Positions 22,971 to 32,035 are shown, counted from the first letter of the stretch. The stretch: DNA of 45,630 nt from Xanthobacteraceae bacterium (GCA_030041005.1 JASHOR010000165.1:1-45630), one strand, 5' to 3'. Translations and numbers: made by a program. The notes: generated by a model not told the origin, from the letters alone.

Positions 22971-23825
22971 TCAGCGCCGGCGCATGACGGCCGCTTCCAG
23001 CCAGGAAATGCCGAGATACATCAGCGAGGAGACGATCGCGAGGATGGTGACGGAGGTCATGACGATGTTCATTTTGAACACCTGACCGCCGTATTGAATG
23101 AGATATCCAAGGCCCAGGTTCGCCGACTGGAATTCGCCGACGATGACGCCGACGAGCGATAGCCCGGCATTGACTTTCAAAGCGGCGATCAGAGTCGGAA
23201 CGCTTCCCGGCAAGACCACCTTGACCAGGATTTGCGCCTTGCTGGCGCCGAAGGTTTGCGCCAGCTTGATCTTGTTTGGATCGATACCCTGAAAACCGCC
23301 GTAGATCATCAGGACCGTGACAAACAGCGAGATCGCGAGCGACATTCCGTAGATCGACAGCGTGGCGCCCAACCAGATGTAGAAGATCGGAACGAACGCG
23401 GTCTTGGGCATGGCGTTGGCGACGACCAGATAAGGGTCGAGCACCCGATAAAGGCCGTTCCACCACCATAGGGCCGCGGCGATCGCCGTGCCGATCACCA
23501 TCGCGGCGGTAAAGCCGATCACGGTCGCCAATATGGTGGACGCGGCGTGCGTCAGTATGCTCGCCTGCTGCGGTGTCGATTTGAGCATTTGCAGGAACGT
23601 CGGCCAGATCGCCGAGGGATAGCTGGTGAACAACGGGTTGACGATCTGCTCGCGCGGCAGCACCTCCCACAGCACCAGACACACCGCAAGGATAGCGAGC
23701 TGCACTGCGCGAACCGCAAGCCGGCTGCGCCGTTCCCGTCGCAACCAGTCGCGATATTGCGGGCTCACGCCCCGCCTCACGCCGCTCGCCGCGTCCGCGG
23801 CGATGGCGACATCAACCTTGGACAT
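22971..23825 (-). CDS. ABC transporter permease, NitT/TauT type
   Basis: About 284 residues from ATG 23825 (MSKVDVAIAA), with GGAG 9 nt upstream; a longer frame to 23879 runs into the upstream gene. Six hydrophobic helices and the cytoplasmic EAA loop (QTFGASKAQILVKVVLPGSVPTL-like, near residue 190) mark a BPD_transp_1 permease of the SsuC/TauC/NrtB group. It overlaps the ATPase gene by 14 bp. It works with the ATPase and binding protein upstream. Confidence 0.9.
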   Translation of the reverse strand: MSKVDVAIAADAASGVRRGVSPQYRDWLRRERRSRLAVRAVQLAILAVCLVLWEVLPREQIVNPLFTSYPSAIWPTFLQMLKSTPQQASILTHAASTILATVIGFTAAMVIGTAIAAALWWWNGLYRVLDPYLVVANAMPKTAFVPIFYIWLGATLSIYGMSLAISLFVTVLMIYGGFQGIDPNKIKLAQTFGASKAQILVKVVLPGSVPTLIAALKVNAGLSLVGVIVGEFQSANLGLGYLIQYGGQVFKMNIVMTSVTILAIVSSLMYLGISWLEAAVMRRR

Positions 23826-24618
23826 TGATGTCGAGCTCCTGCCAAAGTGTCCGGAAATAGTCGTTGAATTCCGGCGCATTGCGCGCGGTCAATGGGGTAA
23901 GCCTTTCGTTGCCCGCGGCCAGGCGAATCGGGTGATTGGATTTCACTTGGCCCGGCCGGCGCGACATCACAATCACGCGTTCCGCCATGCTGATCGCCTC
24001 GCCGATGTCATGGGTGACGAGAATCACCGTCTTCGCCGCGCGTTTGAGGATCTCACCGATCTCGTCGGCGAGCGCGAGGCGGGTCTGCGAATCCAGCGCC
24101 GAAAACGGCTCGTCGAGCAGCACGATATCCGGTTCGGTACAGAGCGTGCGCGCCAGCGCGGCGCGCTGACGCATCCCGCCGGAAAGCTGGCGCGGCAGAT
24201 GATGAAGAAACTGGCCGAGCCCGTAGCGCGTCAGAAGCTGGATGGCCCGCTCGCGCGCCTGCGCCATCGGCAGGCCCTGAATTTCCGCCCCAAGGACGGC
24301 ATTCTCCAGAATCGTGCGCCACTCGAAAAGATAATCCTGCTGCAGCATGTAGCCGACCTTCCGGCTCGGCCCCTGGACCGGTCGGCCGTCGATCAGCACC
24401 GATCCTTCGGTCGGGGCGATGACGCCGGAAATGAGCGACAGCAATGTGCTCTTGCCGCACCCGCTCGGTCCGATGATGGCGGCGAATTCGCCCGGCGCGA
24501 AGGTGAGCGAAACGTTCTTGAGCGCCTCCGTCTCGCCGTCGCGGCCGAAATAGCGCAAGCCGACATCGCGCAACTCCACTGCGGACGAGCGCGCGGCTTC
24601 GGCCGCCGATGCCGGCAC
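23812..24618 (-). CDS. ABC transporter ATP-binding protein, NitT/TauT type
   Basis: 268 residues. Walker A GPSGCGKSTLL (about 50-60), Q loop MLQQDYLFEW, signature LSGGMRQRAALAR, Walker B IVLLDEPFSALD and the H loop LVTHD are all intact. It couples ATP hydrolysis to import through the permease at 22971-23825. It starts 3 nt after the binding-protein stop (24622), so the three genes form one operon in the order binding protein, ATPase, permease. Confidence 0.92.
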   Translation of the reverse strand: MPASAAEAARSSAVELRDVGLRYFGRDGETEALKNVSLTFAPGEFAAIIGPSGCGKSTLLSLISGVIAPTEGSVLIDGRPVQGPSRKVGYMLQQDYLFEWRTILENAVLGAEIQGLPMAQARERAIQLLTRYGLGQFLHHLPRQLSGGMRQRAALARTLCTEPDIVLLDEPFSALDSQTRLALADEIGEILKRAAKTVILVTHDIGEAISMAERVIVMSRRPGQVKSNHPIRLAAGNERLTPLTARNAPEFNDYFRTLWQELDINVQG

Positions 24619-24621
24619 GGT

Positions 24622-25629
24622 CTAGATCGCCTTGTTGGCGAAATCGGTGCGGATCAGATCCTGAAATTTCACGCGCTTGTTCGCATCGAGCACGTGGCCG
24701 TGCACCAGAATGTCCTCGAATCGCGCGATCGCCTTCGGCTCGATGACCGGCGAACTCTTCCAGATTCTCAGCTTCTGATAGCGGTCGGCGGCGCGGACGA
24801 GCGCCTCGTGGGTGACCCCGGGGAAGAAACCGGCGATCGCCTGCACGATCTGCGCGGCCGAAGCCGCCGCCGTCCACTTCTGCGCCCGATAGATCGCATT
24901 GGTCCAATTCTGTACGACCGCCGCATTGTTCTTGAGGTACTGATCCGTCGCCATGAACGCGGTGTAATCGGCGAAACCGACGGTGGCGCCGACGGAGGCA
25001 AGAAAGAATGCCTTGCCGTCGAGCTCGAGTTGCGAGGCATCCGGCTCGATGAAGATGGCGTATTGGCCTTGCCCGGCGAGCCAGGCGCCGACGCGCGCCG
25101 GCACCGCTACATTGTTCTCAAGCGTCACGTCGCTGTCCGGGTTGACGCCGTTCATCCGCATGGCCTCTTCAAGGAACAAAAGCGGCGTGCTGCCGGGGCG
25201 GAAGCCGAGGATTTTCTTGCCCTTGAGCATGCTCCATTCGAATTTGTCGACCTTGTCGCGGCCGACCAGCATGAAGCCGTCGGTCGAGGTCAGTCCGCAG
25301 AAGATACGGACCTTGGTCGTGGAGTCGCTGTTGAGCACGTAGATTGCGGTTTCCGGCCCGATCAACGCGATATCGGCGCTGTTCGACAGCAATGCCGCCA
25401 TGGTCTTGTCGCCGCCATTGCCGGTCGACATCTCGACGTCCAAGCCGGCGTCCTTGAAGTAGCCATTGGTCATCGCGACGTAGGCAGGCGCATACAGGAG
25501 CGAGCGCACGACTTCGTTGTAGCGGACCTTGACGAGCGGCTTCTGCTGAGCCAGCGCGCCGCTCGAGGCTGTTGGTATGGCGCCCAGCGCGGCGAGACCC
25601 GCTTGCACGACTTGACGACGATGCAGCAT
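24622..25629 (-). CDS. ABC transporter substrate-binding protein (NMT1/THI5-like)
   Basis: 335 residues from ATG 25629 (MLHRRQVVQAGL). The start is set by the signal peptide: an RR pair, a hydrophobic core and a GALAQQ cleavage site near residue 28; the open frame runs further up but without sense. The mature part has the SsuA/TauA/NMT1 layout: VRYNEVVRSLLYAPAYVA, GYFKDAGLDVEMSTGNGG, SADIALIGPETA. The ligand is unknown; relatives bind pyrimidine precursors, sulfonates or nitrate. It is followed by the ATPase and permease genes. Confidence 0.88.
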   Translation of the reverse strand: MLHRRQVVQAGLAALGAIPTASSGALAQQKPLVKVRYNEVVRSLLYAPAYVAMTNGYFKDAGLDVEMSTGNGGDKTMAALLSNSADIALIGPETAIYVLNSDSTTKVRIFCGLTSTDGFMLVGRDKVDKFEWSMLKGKKILGFRPGSTPLLFLEEAMRMNGVNPDSDVTLENNVAVPARVGAWLAGQGQYAIFIEPDASQLELDGKAFFLASVGATVGFADYTAFMATDQYLKNNAAVVQNWTNAIYRAQKWTAAASAAQIVQAIAGFFPGVTHEALVRAADRYQKLRIWKSSPVIEPKAIARFEDILVHGHVLDANKRVKFQDLIRTDFANKAI

Positions 25630-25717
25630 GAGATTCCTCGTTTCATTCCTCGTTTTTCGCAGCACGCAGTCGATGGAGCGATGACAGGCTAGCATCGCCG
25701 CCGTCTGGTGCAAGCAA

Positions 25718-27724
25718 TCACTTCGCTGCGGGCTCCATCCCCAGCGCGCGGATGCGCGCCTTGATCGCTTCATCAGCCAACACGTCGAGAAACGCCTGCA
25801 CCGCCGGCCGCTGCCGCCGCGCATCCGGCAGCAGAAAATCGTAGTCTTCCGGCGCGATGGGCAGGAACGAAAGTCCGTAGAGCCGCGCCACCGGCTCGAT
25901 GGCGACGCCCCAATCGGCGCGATGTTGCGCAACGGCGGCGGCGACGGCGTTGTGCGAGCGCGGCTGATTGGCGTATCCGCGCGGCCGCGCGCCGCTCAGC
26001 AGGCTGTCGATCAGCACCCGCGTGCCCGCCCCGGCATTGCGGTTCACCATCAGCACGGCCGGGTCGGCGAGCGCCGCCTTGAGCGCTGCGGCGGCACTCA
26101 ACCCTGCGAAGCGCGCGTCGCCGGAGCGAAAGACGAATCCCTGCATGCGCCGCCAGCCGGGCACGAGAGCAAGGCCGGGGCCAACCAGGTGCTTGTTGTA
26201 GACGCCGGTGGCGGGATCGAGCAGATGAACCGGCGCGACATCGCATTGGCCGCGGCTGACCGCCGCGACGCCGCCCAGGCTGCCGACGGCGATGGTGCGT
26301 GACAAAAACCCGCGGTCGGCGAGCCCTCCGACGACGATGTCGAGCGCGATGTCGTGGCTGCCCATGATGACCAGATCGGGGGCGCGAGCCGCCTCGCCGA
26401 TCAACGTGACGTCGACGTTGCTGTCCGCGTCAACGGTCGAGGCGAGCGCATCGACAGTCAAAAATCCATCGGCCTGGGAAAAGGCGGTCACGGCACCCGA
26501 ACCTTTCCCGGTCGGGAAGGCAACCGGTTCGCCTTCCCCATCGACCAGAGAGACCAACACGAATTCCTCGCGACCGAGTTCGGAGGCGATACGGATCGGC
26601 ACGCGGGCCGTGACGGCGCGCGCGGCTTGCGGCGGAAGACCGGCGCGCGCGCGGACGACCGGCGCCACGAAGCGATGAAATGTGAAGATCGCCGAGGTGG
26701 GAAACCCGGGGAGCACGATCAGCGGCTTTTCACCGATCACGGCAAGGCACAGCGGCTTGCCCGGCTTGAGCGCAACGCCATGGACCAGGATGCCCGGCGG
26801 TCCCAACCGCGACACGACGCGATGCGACAGGTCGCCCGCGCCCTTCGACGTGCCGCCCGAGAGCACCACCATGTCGCACGAATTGAGGGCGTCACGCATG
26901 GCAATTTCGAGCGCAACCTCCTCATCGGGCAACGCGCCGAAGGCAACCGGTTCGCCGCCCGCTTCCGCGATCGCGGCGGCGAGGATGGCGCCGTTGCTGT
27001 CATAGACACCGGCGGATTTGAGCGGCCGGCCCGGCTCAACCAGTTCGTCGCCGGTCGAGAGCACGGCAACCCGCGGGCGGCGCACGACGTTCGCAGCGGC
27101 AAGACCACAGGCGGCAAGCATCCCGATCTCTCGCGAACCGATGCGCGTGCCTCGCCGCAGCAACGTTTCGCCACGCGCAATGTCCGACCCCGCGTAGGAC
27201 ACGAACTGTCCGCTCGCCACGCCGCGGCGCACGTCGATTGCGGGCCCGGCATCGCCTTCGATCAGTTCGGTGTGCTCGATCATCACCACCGCGTCGGCGC
27301 CCCGCGGAATGACCCCGCCGGTCGCAATTGCCGTCGCGGTGCCGGGCAGGACCTCGATCGCCGGCTGCAGGCCGCAAGGCACCACCTCGTCGTTGAGCGT
27401 CAGCCGTCGCGGCGAACCATCGCTGGCGCCGGCGGTATCGGCAGCGCGCACGGCAAACCCGTCGACGTTGGAACGGTCGAACGGTGGTGCATCAACCGGC
27501 GCGATAACGTCGGCGGCAAGCACGCGGGAGAGCGCGGCAGCGAGCGACACAGACTCCGCCGCAAGCGGCGAACGATCGACGCTTGCTTCAAAACGCCGGC
27601 GTGCCTCGTCTGCCGAAACGACTTCGAGGAACTGCTCCTGCCGGGCCGCGCGCCGTACCGCATCGACGATCGTACCGGATCGCCGATCGGAACGCCCAAG
27701 CGATGCTTTCCCGTTCATGACCAT
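25718..27724 (-). CDS. MoeA-like protein fused to a PBP-like (PF12727-type) domain
   Basis: 668 residues. Residues 40-440 form a MoeA-type module: PVDAPPFDRSNVDGFAVRAA, ATGGVIPRGADAVVMIEH, STGDELVEPG, LSGGTSKGAGDLSHRV, LPGFPTSAIFTF. Residues 450-668 form a periplasmic-binding-protein-like domain (DLVIMGSHDIALDIVVGGL, VAAVSRGQCDVAPVHLLDP, NRNAGAGTRVLIDSLLSG). With no signal peptide it is cytoplasmic and may sense or hold molybdate or a cofactor precursor; that is inference. This fusion is known in bacteria. Its start overlaps the stop of the MoeA-like gene upstream by 10 bp. Confidence 0.88.
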   Translation of the reverse strand: MVMNGKASLGRSDRRSGTIVDAVRRAARQEQFLEVVSADEARRRFEASVDRSPLAAESVSLAAALSRVLAADVIAPVDAPPFDRSNVDGFAVRAADTAGASDGSPRRLTLNDEVVPCGLQPAIEVLPGTATAIATGGVIPRGADAVVMIEHTELIEGDAGPAIDVRRGVASGQFVSYAGSDIARGETLLRRGTRIGSREIGMLAACGLAAANVVRRPRVAVLSTGDELVEPGRPLKSAGVYDSNGAILAAAIAEAGGEPVAFGALPDEEVALEIAMRDALNSCDMVVLSGGTSKGAGDLSHRVVSRLGPPGILVHGVALKPGKPLCLAVIGEKPLIVLPGFPTSAIFTFHRFVAPVVRARAGLPPQAARAVTARVPIRIASELGREEFVLVSLVDGEGEPVAFPTGKGSGAVTAFSQADGFLTVDALASTVDADSNVDVTLIGEAARAPDLVIMGSHDIALDIVVGGLADRGFLSRTIAVGSLGGVAAVSRGQCDVAPVHLLDPATGVYNKHLVGPGLALVPGWRRMQGFVFRSGDARFAGLSAAAALKAALADPAVLMVNRNAGAGTRVLIDSLLSGARPRGYANQPRSHNAVAAAVAQHRADWGVAIEPVARLYGLSFLPIAPEDYDFLLPDARRQRPAVQAFLDVLADEAIKARIRALGMEPAAK

Positions 27725-28833
27725 GGCCTTACCGCAACCGGCGTGCCGGCTGCAAAGCCTTCGCTCTCGGCCGGAATAACGATCCAGCCGTCAGCGGTCG
27801 CGAGCGCTGTCAGCGACAAATATCCGGTGGCCAACGGCTCAGCTACGCCGCCGGTGCAGCTTACCGGAACCAACTCGGTCAGTCCGATCGTCGATGTGAC
27901 CTTGCGCTTGAGGGGCAGAACGCTCGCCAATTCCGCGATTTTGCCGCCGGCAAGCCGCGCGACAACAGGCCGGCCAAGGAAGAGCCAGACGGCCACGGTC
28001 GCATCGAGCCGACCCGGAATGAGCAGCACCGGCTTATCGTTGATGAAGCCGAGGCCGGCCGTTTCGCCGGGCGACATGGCAACGCCATGCACTGCCACGG
28101 TGCCAAGCCGCGCCAGCGTGCGCACGCTCGCATCCTGACGGCCGGCGCCGGTGCCGCCCAGGACAAATATCGCGTCATGATCGCTTTGCCGTAATCCGTC
28201 TTCTACTGTTCCGGATTGGGGACCGCACGCCAGGACGCCGGATTGCGCAAGACTGCGCGCCAAGAAGGCAAGACCCGCTTCGATCATCGGCGTCCGCTTC
28301 CCGGTGCCGCAGATGATGCGGACGCGAGGCTGGCACGACAGCACCTGCGCGACACCAGCCGCCGCGAGCACCGCAATGTCGATGTCGCGCAGCCGGTCGC
28401 CTCGGCGCCGCAGCGGGTTTTGCGGCGTCGCATCGCCGCCGGCGGCCAACACACCCTCGCCCGGCGCGACCGCAACCAGCGCCTCGGCGTATCGGCCGCC
28501 TTGCCGGACCGCGTCAACCGGTACCACCGCATCCGTTCCGTCCGGCAGCGGTCCGCCCGTTTCGACGCTGTGCGCGTCGACCGGCATTGGCGCCGGCGAA
28601 TAGGGCCCGGCGTCGGCAATTGCGGCTGCATCCACCGCAAAGCCGTCGCGCAAGGCTATGGCGCGCGGCGGCAGCGTCGCGACCGTCACGTCTTCGGCCA
28701 GGACGCGGCCGAGCGCCGCAGCGAGCGGGGCGCGATCCGGCGCTGCGGCGCGCACGCTCCGCTCGATCAAGTCCACCACGTCGCCCAACGCCGACAGGCG
28801 GGTAATGCGCTGAACGGTAGAACCCTCGCTCAT
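27715..28833 (-). CDS. Divergent MoeA-like molybdopterin-binding protein
   Basis: 372 residues, shorter than MoeA (about 400-420). The MoeA fold can be followed: RVLAEDVTVATLPPRAIALRDGFAV in place of DNSAMDGYAV, GGPLPDGTDAVVPVDAV, then a MoCF-type domain with FVLGGTGAGRQDASVRTLA where canonical MoeA has GGVSxGxxD, and LIPGRLDATVAVWL where MoeA has PGNP. The catalytic aspartate of the G-x-x-D part is kept, others are changed. It may be an accessory or regulatory paralogue rather than a full molybdotransferase. It is divergent from the TusA-like gene by about 80 bp. Confidence 0.8.
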   Translation of the reverse strand: MSEGSTVQRITRLSALGDVVDLIERSVRAAAPDRAPLAAALGRVLAEDVTVATLPPRAIALRDGFAVDAAAIADAGPYSPAPMPVDAHSVETGGPLPDGTDAVVPVDAVRQGGRYAEALVAVAPGEGVLAAGGDATPQNPLRRRGDRLRDIDIAVLAAAGVAQVLSCQPRVRIICGTGKRTPMIEAGLAFLARSLAQSGVLACGPQSGTVEDGLRQSDHDAIFVLGGTGAGRQDASVRTLARLGTVAVHGVAMSPGETAGLGFINDKPVLLIPGRLDATVAVWLFLGRPVVARLAGGKIAELASVLPLKRKVTSTIGLTELVPVSCTGGVAEPLATGYLSLTALATADGWIVIPAESEGFAAGTPVAVRPWS

Positions 28834-28912
28834 TGTCGGTATGATAAGGACGATTGGCCGCTTGGATAAGTCTTACGTCAGTTTGGTCAACGCTGTTACA
28901 TCAGTCCGCAGA

Positions 28913-29137
28913 ATGACGGAAAAGACCCTCAATCTGCGCGGGCTCAAATGCCCGCTCCCGGCTTTGCGTACGCGCAAGGCGCTTGGCGGCATGGCGGCCG
29001 GCGATATCCTGATCGTGGAATGCACCGATCCGCTGGCCGGGATCGACATCCCGAATTTGCTGAACCACACGGGCGATACGCTGGAAGAAACAAGCAAAGA
29101 AAAGAAGCTGCTGACTTTTCGCATCCGCAAGCGCTGA
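28913..29137 (+). CDS. TusA/SirA-like sulfur carrier protein
   Basis: 74 residues from ATG 28913. The hallmark CPxP motif is present (LRGLKCPLPALRTRKAL, C13), and the fold MAAGDILIVECTDPLAGIDIP is typical. TusA-like proteins accept persulfide sulfur and pass it on for tRNA thiolation, sulfur oxidation or molybdenum cofactor maturation. A Moco link is suggested by the divergent MoeA-like gene and nearby fdhD, but is inferred. A longer in-frame start at 28841 exists but adds residues not seen in the family. Confidence 0.88.
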   Translation: MTEKTLNLRGLKCPLPALRTRKALGGMAAGDILIVECTDPLAGIDIPNLLNHTGDTLEETSKEKKLLTFRIRKR

Positions 29138-29156
29138 TGATGCGCCTGCAGCAGCG

Positions 29157-30320
29157 CTATTCCGCAGCGATCCGGTGCGCGGCAACGCCTTGCGCCTTCA
29201 CCACCACCTTGATGGCGTCCTCGATGCGCTCCTTGGCGTAGCGGATCGCAATCGGCAGATCGTCGAGCGCGAAGGTGTGGGTGTGGATTTTCGTGGCGTC
29301 GAAACGCTTCTGCGACATGAACGCTTCGGCACGGTGGGTCGCGCTCTTGCCCTCGCCGCGGATGCCGTAGAGATAGATGTTGTTGCGCACGATGTGGGCG
29401 ACATCGACCGGCGTCTGCTCGTGCGGGAACGCCGCGAGGCACACCTTGCCGCCGCGATTGACCATGCGGATCGCCTCGTTCACCGCGTTGGCCGCGCCTG
29501 AACATTCGAGGACGTAATCGACGCCCTTGCCGCCGTTGAGCCGCTTGACCGCCTCCACGGCATCCTCGTTGCGCACGTTGACGACGTGATCGGCGCCAAG
29601 CTCACGGCCGATCTTGAGCCGGTTGTCGCGCGTGCCGGTGAGGATCACCGGCTGCGCGCCCAGCGCCTTTGCCACGGCAACGCCGAGAAGACCGATCGGT
29701 CCGGGGCCGGTCACGACGACGCTCTCGCCGGCCACGAGGCCGCCCAACTCCGTGAGCCCGTACATCGCGGTGCCCGCGGTCACCACCAGCGTCGCCTCCT
29801 CGTCCGACATCGCCGCGGGAATGGCGACCAGCGTGTTGATGGCGTTGACCTGATACTCGCAGAAGCCGCCGTCGGTGGTGAAGCCGTTGGCGCGATGGCC
29901 TTTGTCGGCGTCGCCGTAATTGAGCCCGTAGTTGTGGCAGGAGGTGTACATGCCCTCGCGGCAGCGCTTGCACTGGCCGCAGCCGGCATGGATTTCCACC
30001 GTGACGCGCTGACCGATCTTGTACTCGTCGACGCCGGGGCCGAGCGCGACCACGGTTCCCATGTATTCGTGACCGGGCGTGAAATTCTTGTTGAACGGCA
30101 TTCCGCCCTGGATCGAGGCCGGCGGGCCGTTATAGATGATTTCCAGATCGGTGGCGCAGATCGCAACCGCGTCGATCCGCACCAGCACTTCCGCACGCTT
30201 GGGCACCGGCACGGGCTTTTCGCTGAGCTTCAGCTCGCCGGGATTGCCCAGCACCCAGGCCTTCATCGTGTCCGGGATGGGAAAATCCGCGCTGGTCTTT
30301 ACTCCGGGCCCTGAATACAT
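29157..30320 (-). CDS. Zinc-dependent alcohol dehydrogenase (MDR family)
   Basis: 387 residues from ATG 30320, with GAGGATCG upstream. The catalytic zinc region (VAICATDLEI, then FTPGHEYMG), a complete structural zinc site with four cysteines (CGQCKRCREGMYTSC) and a Rossmann segment (VVTGPGPIGLLGVAVAKALG) followed by a nucleotide-binding strand (VILTGTRDNRLKIG) are clear. It belongs with threonine/sorbitol-type medium-chain dehydrogenases; the substrate is unknown. It converges with the TusA-like gene, the stops being about 20 nt apart. Confidence 0.9.
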   Translation of the reverse strand: MYSGPGVKTSADFPIPDTMKAWVLGNPGELKLSEKPVPVPKRAEVLVRIDAVAICATDLEIIYNGPPASIQGGMPFNKNFTPGHEYMGTVVALGPGVDEYKIGQRVTVEIHAGCGQCKRCREGMYTSCHNYGLNYGDADKGHRANGFTTDGGFCEYQVNAINTLVAIPAAMSDEEATLVVTAGTAMYGLTELGGLVAGESVVVTGPGPIGLLGVAVAKALGAQPVILTGTRDNRLKIGRELGADHVVNVRNEDAVEAVKRLNGGKGVDYVLECSGAANAVNEAIRMVNRGGKVCLAAFPHEQTPVDVAHIVRNNIYLYGIRGEGKSATHRAEAFMSQKRFDATKIHTHTFALDDLPIAIRYAKERIEDAIKVVVKAQGVAAHRIAAE

Positions 30321-30418
30321 GTTCGATCCTCGTTGCTCGTGCGGCACTTATAGTGACATTCGCCGCGTGGCGAAACTGCGACCGTATCGCATATGCCTGA
30401 GAGCGCACCTTCCCCCTT

Positions 30419-30571
30419 CCCTCTCCCCCTGCGGGAGAGGGTGCCGAGCGAACGGAGTGAGCGAGGCGGGCGAGGGGTCGCGCGCGAAGCGCGCCTCTAC
30501 AAACGACCCCTCACCCGGCTCAATCTCGCTTCGCTCGATTTCGCCACCCTCTCCCGCAGGGGGGAGAGGGG
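30419..30571. repeat. Long palindromic dispersed repeat
   Basis: Ends are CCCTCTCCCCCTGCGGGAGA at 30419 and the near complement CTCTCCCGCAGGGGGGAGAG at about 30550-30569, with inner palindromes GAGCGAACGGAGTGAGCGAG and GCGCGCGAAGCGCGC. About 150 bp, non-coding. A related but shorter element is inserted in polA at 44984-45101. Confidence 0.8.
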
Positions 30572-30848
30572 AAGATAATCCTCCGCACAGCCGTTCTCAT
30601 TCTCGCGATGCGGTTTTTGTTCGCACCCGAGTCATCAGCAAGCAAAGCGCAAGACCCTCGCCGCACCTTCGATCGTCGTCAGATGACCCCGGCGGTGGAC
30701 CAGCCGGATGCATCACGATCGGCGCGGCGCACGTAATCGAAAATCCGTAGCCCGGACTGGGCGAAGCGAAATCCGGGATCGATGATCCTGATCCGGCTCG
30801 CTCGCCGCTTGCCGGGTTTCGTTTCACTCAACGCGCGCTGCAAATCTT

Positions 30849-30876
30849 CTCGTGTCCCGATTCCGAAGTTCGCATC
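30849..30876. repeat. Partial copy of the dispersed repeat
   Basis: CTCGTGTCCCGATTCCGAAG then TTCGCATC is a diverged fragment of the family at 183-336, closest to the copy at 9626-9656. Confidence 0.45.
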
Positions 30877-30949
30877 ATTATGCGGCACCCTCGTCATGCG
30901 GACTTCTCAACCGCCACACTCGACTCGCTTCCGGCAACGAAAAGGAAGC

Positions 30950-31035
30950 GGAACGCCGACAGACGCTGTTCACCAACCACCGAGCCTTGCGGCGCAGCGC
31001 GCACCCTGCAGGGCGCGCTCGCCTGTCGGCGTTCC
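30950..31035. repeat. 86-bp inverted-repeat (cruciform) element
   Basis: GGAACGCCGACAG (30950-30962) and its perfect complement CTGTCGGCGTTCC (31023-31035) form 13-bp arms. Between them, AGCGCGCACCCTGCAGGGCG makes a second, inner palindrome. It looks like a REP-type element; downstream GC-rich sequence to about 31250 seems part of the same dispersed family, from memory. Confidence 0.65.
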
Positions 31036-31712
31036 ACCGCGGCTCTGACCAAGGGGACTTACGTCGCCCAAGGCTCAGCTCCGGACCAGGCTTCGCGGAG
31101 CGCGGCGCCAGAGGTGGCGGGGGTCTCCCGCCGGCGCCGGCCCCGGTTACAGCGAGCACCTCGCGCACCGGTCATGGTGCCGGCGGGCATGATGCCCGAA
31201 GCCGCCCGAGTGCAACGGTGACGAGCCGCTGCCCGCGGGCGCCGCACCCCGCTCCGCCGGACGGGGTCACCGGCCAGCGTCCTTGCAAGAGAGCGAGATA
31301 AAGCTCTTTTAGTTCGTCGCGCGTCGCGCGACAACGATTTCTGCCGGAGCGGAGCTATCTATCTGATCTGGTACGAATTTTATCCGGCTCTTTGTTCGAT
31401 CATCGGGCGCGGAAATTGTGACATGCTGCCTTGATTCGCACTTTTTTGTCTAAGGCGCGGAGAGCACGGAGATTTTTGGATTGCGGCGGCGAAATAGCCC
31501 ACATGAGCCCGGCGACATGTGGGATTGCATACGGCTCAATCCGGGCTTACGCGACCCGAAGGGATTTCTAACAGTCTAATCTCGCTAATCTCGGCGGCGT
31601 TGAATGGGTGAATTCATTATCTCGTTTATCACCGCTCCGTATTCACGCCGAAGCGATCGAAGGAAAAACGGCTCGGTAGAGGCAGCAAACGCAAGCCAGC
31701 CGCGCGAGCAGT

Positions 31713-31814
31713 GCCAGAAGGTACGCCGATATCCAGCGCAAGACGATCGGCGCTCAATTCGCGAGCGGCCAATTCACGCTTCAACAAGCGGCCTGGATGT
31801 GCAACAGGGGGCAT
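31713..31814 (-). pseudogene. Decayed HigA-type antitoxin fragment
   Basis: From ATG 31814 the minus strand encodes MPPVAHPGRLLKRELAAREL then SADRLALDIGVPSG, the N-terminal part of a HigA/XRE antitoxin (HPGxxLKxELxxxxLS...VPSG). After VPSG the expected RITDILNGKR helix is missing and the frame continues as unrelated sequence. No higB toxin gene is seen beside it. Confidence 0.75.
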
Positions 31815-31841
31815 CGCCTTATCCTCTATGGTAGTCCGTAG

Positions 31842-31867
31842 GGCGGACTGACGGAGCGTAATCCGCC
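31842..31867. repeat. Short hairpin repeat
   Basis: GGCGGA, 14 nt (CTGACGGAGCGTAA), TCCGCC. This GTAGGGCGGA...TAATCCGCC motif is, from memory, a common small dispersed repeat in rhizobial genomes. It lies just upstream of the HigA fragment. Confidence 0.5.
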
Positions 31868-32035
31868 ATTTCCTTCCGCCAAATGAGACCTTCCAGCACT
31901 GCCTGAGTCTTGAATAACGTTTCCGCCGAATGCCGTCTATCGGCTTCGCCACTTGGTCCCTCGGACGGCGGATCATGCCTTCGGCTCATCCGCCCGACGC
32001 GCCAAGGATGAGGTCGATACTCAGCGCTGTCGGTA

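Larger units (their letters stand above)
30321..32035. other. Repeat-rich region without intact genes
   Basis: 1.7 kb with no convincing intact protein gene. It holds several palindromic or dispersed repeats (listed separately), a decayed HigA fragment (31713-31814), and a GCCCGGACTGGGCGAAGCGA...ATCCGGG repeat at about 30747-30777. Open frames on both strands here are GC-rich chance frames. It divides the alcohol dehydrogenase from the dioxygenase operon. Confidence 0.65.

Noticed and set aside
23626-25692. 688-codon open frame on the plus strand
   Set aside because: It is antisense to the ABC permease, ATPase and binding-protein genes, which have full family motifs; composition is His/Arg/Gln-rich as in shadow frames.
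26354-28138. 594-codon open frame on the plus strand
   Set aside because: Antisense to the two MoeA-like genes, with no domain of its own.
30419-30571. Possible CRISPR-like array, because of repeated short motifs
   Set aside because: There are no regularly spaced direct repeats; the pattern is a single palindromic element. No cas genes are present.
30390-31300. Several open frames of 70-200 codons in the repeat-rich region
   Set aside because: They read through palindromic repeats in several frames on both strands, with no start signals or protein similarity.
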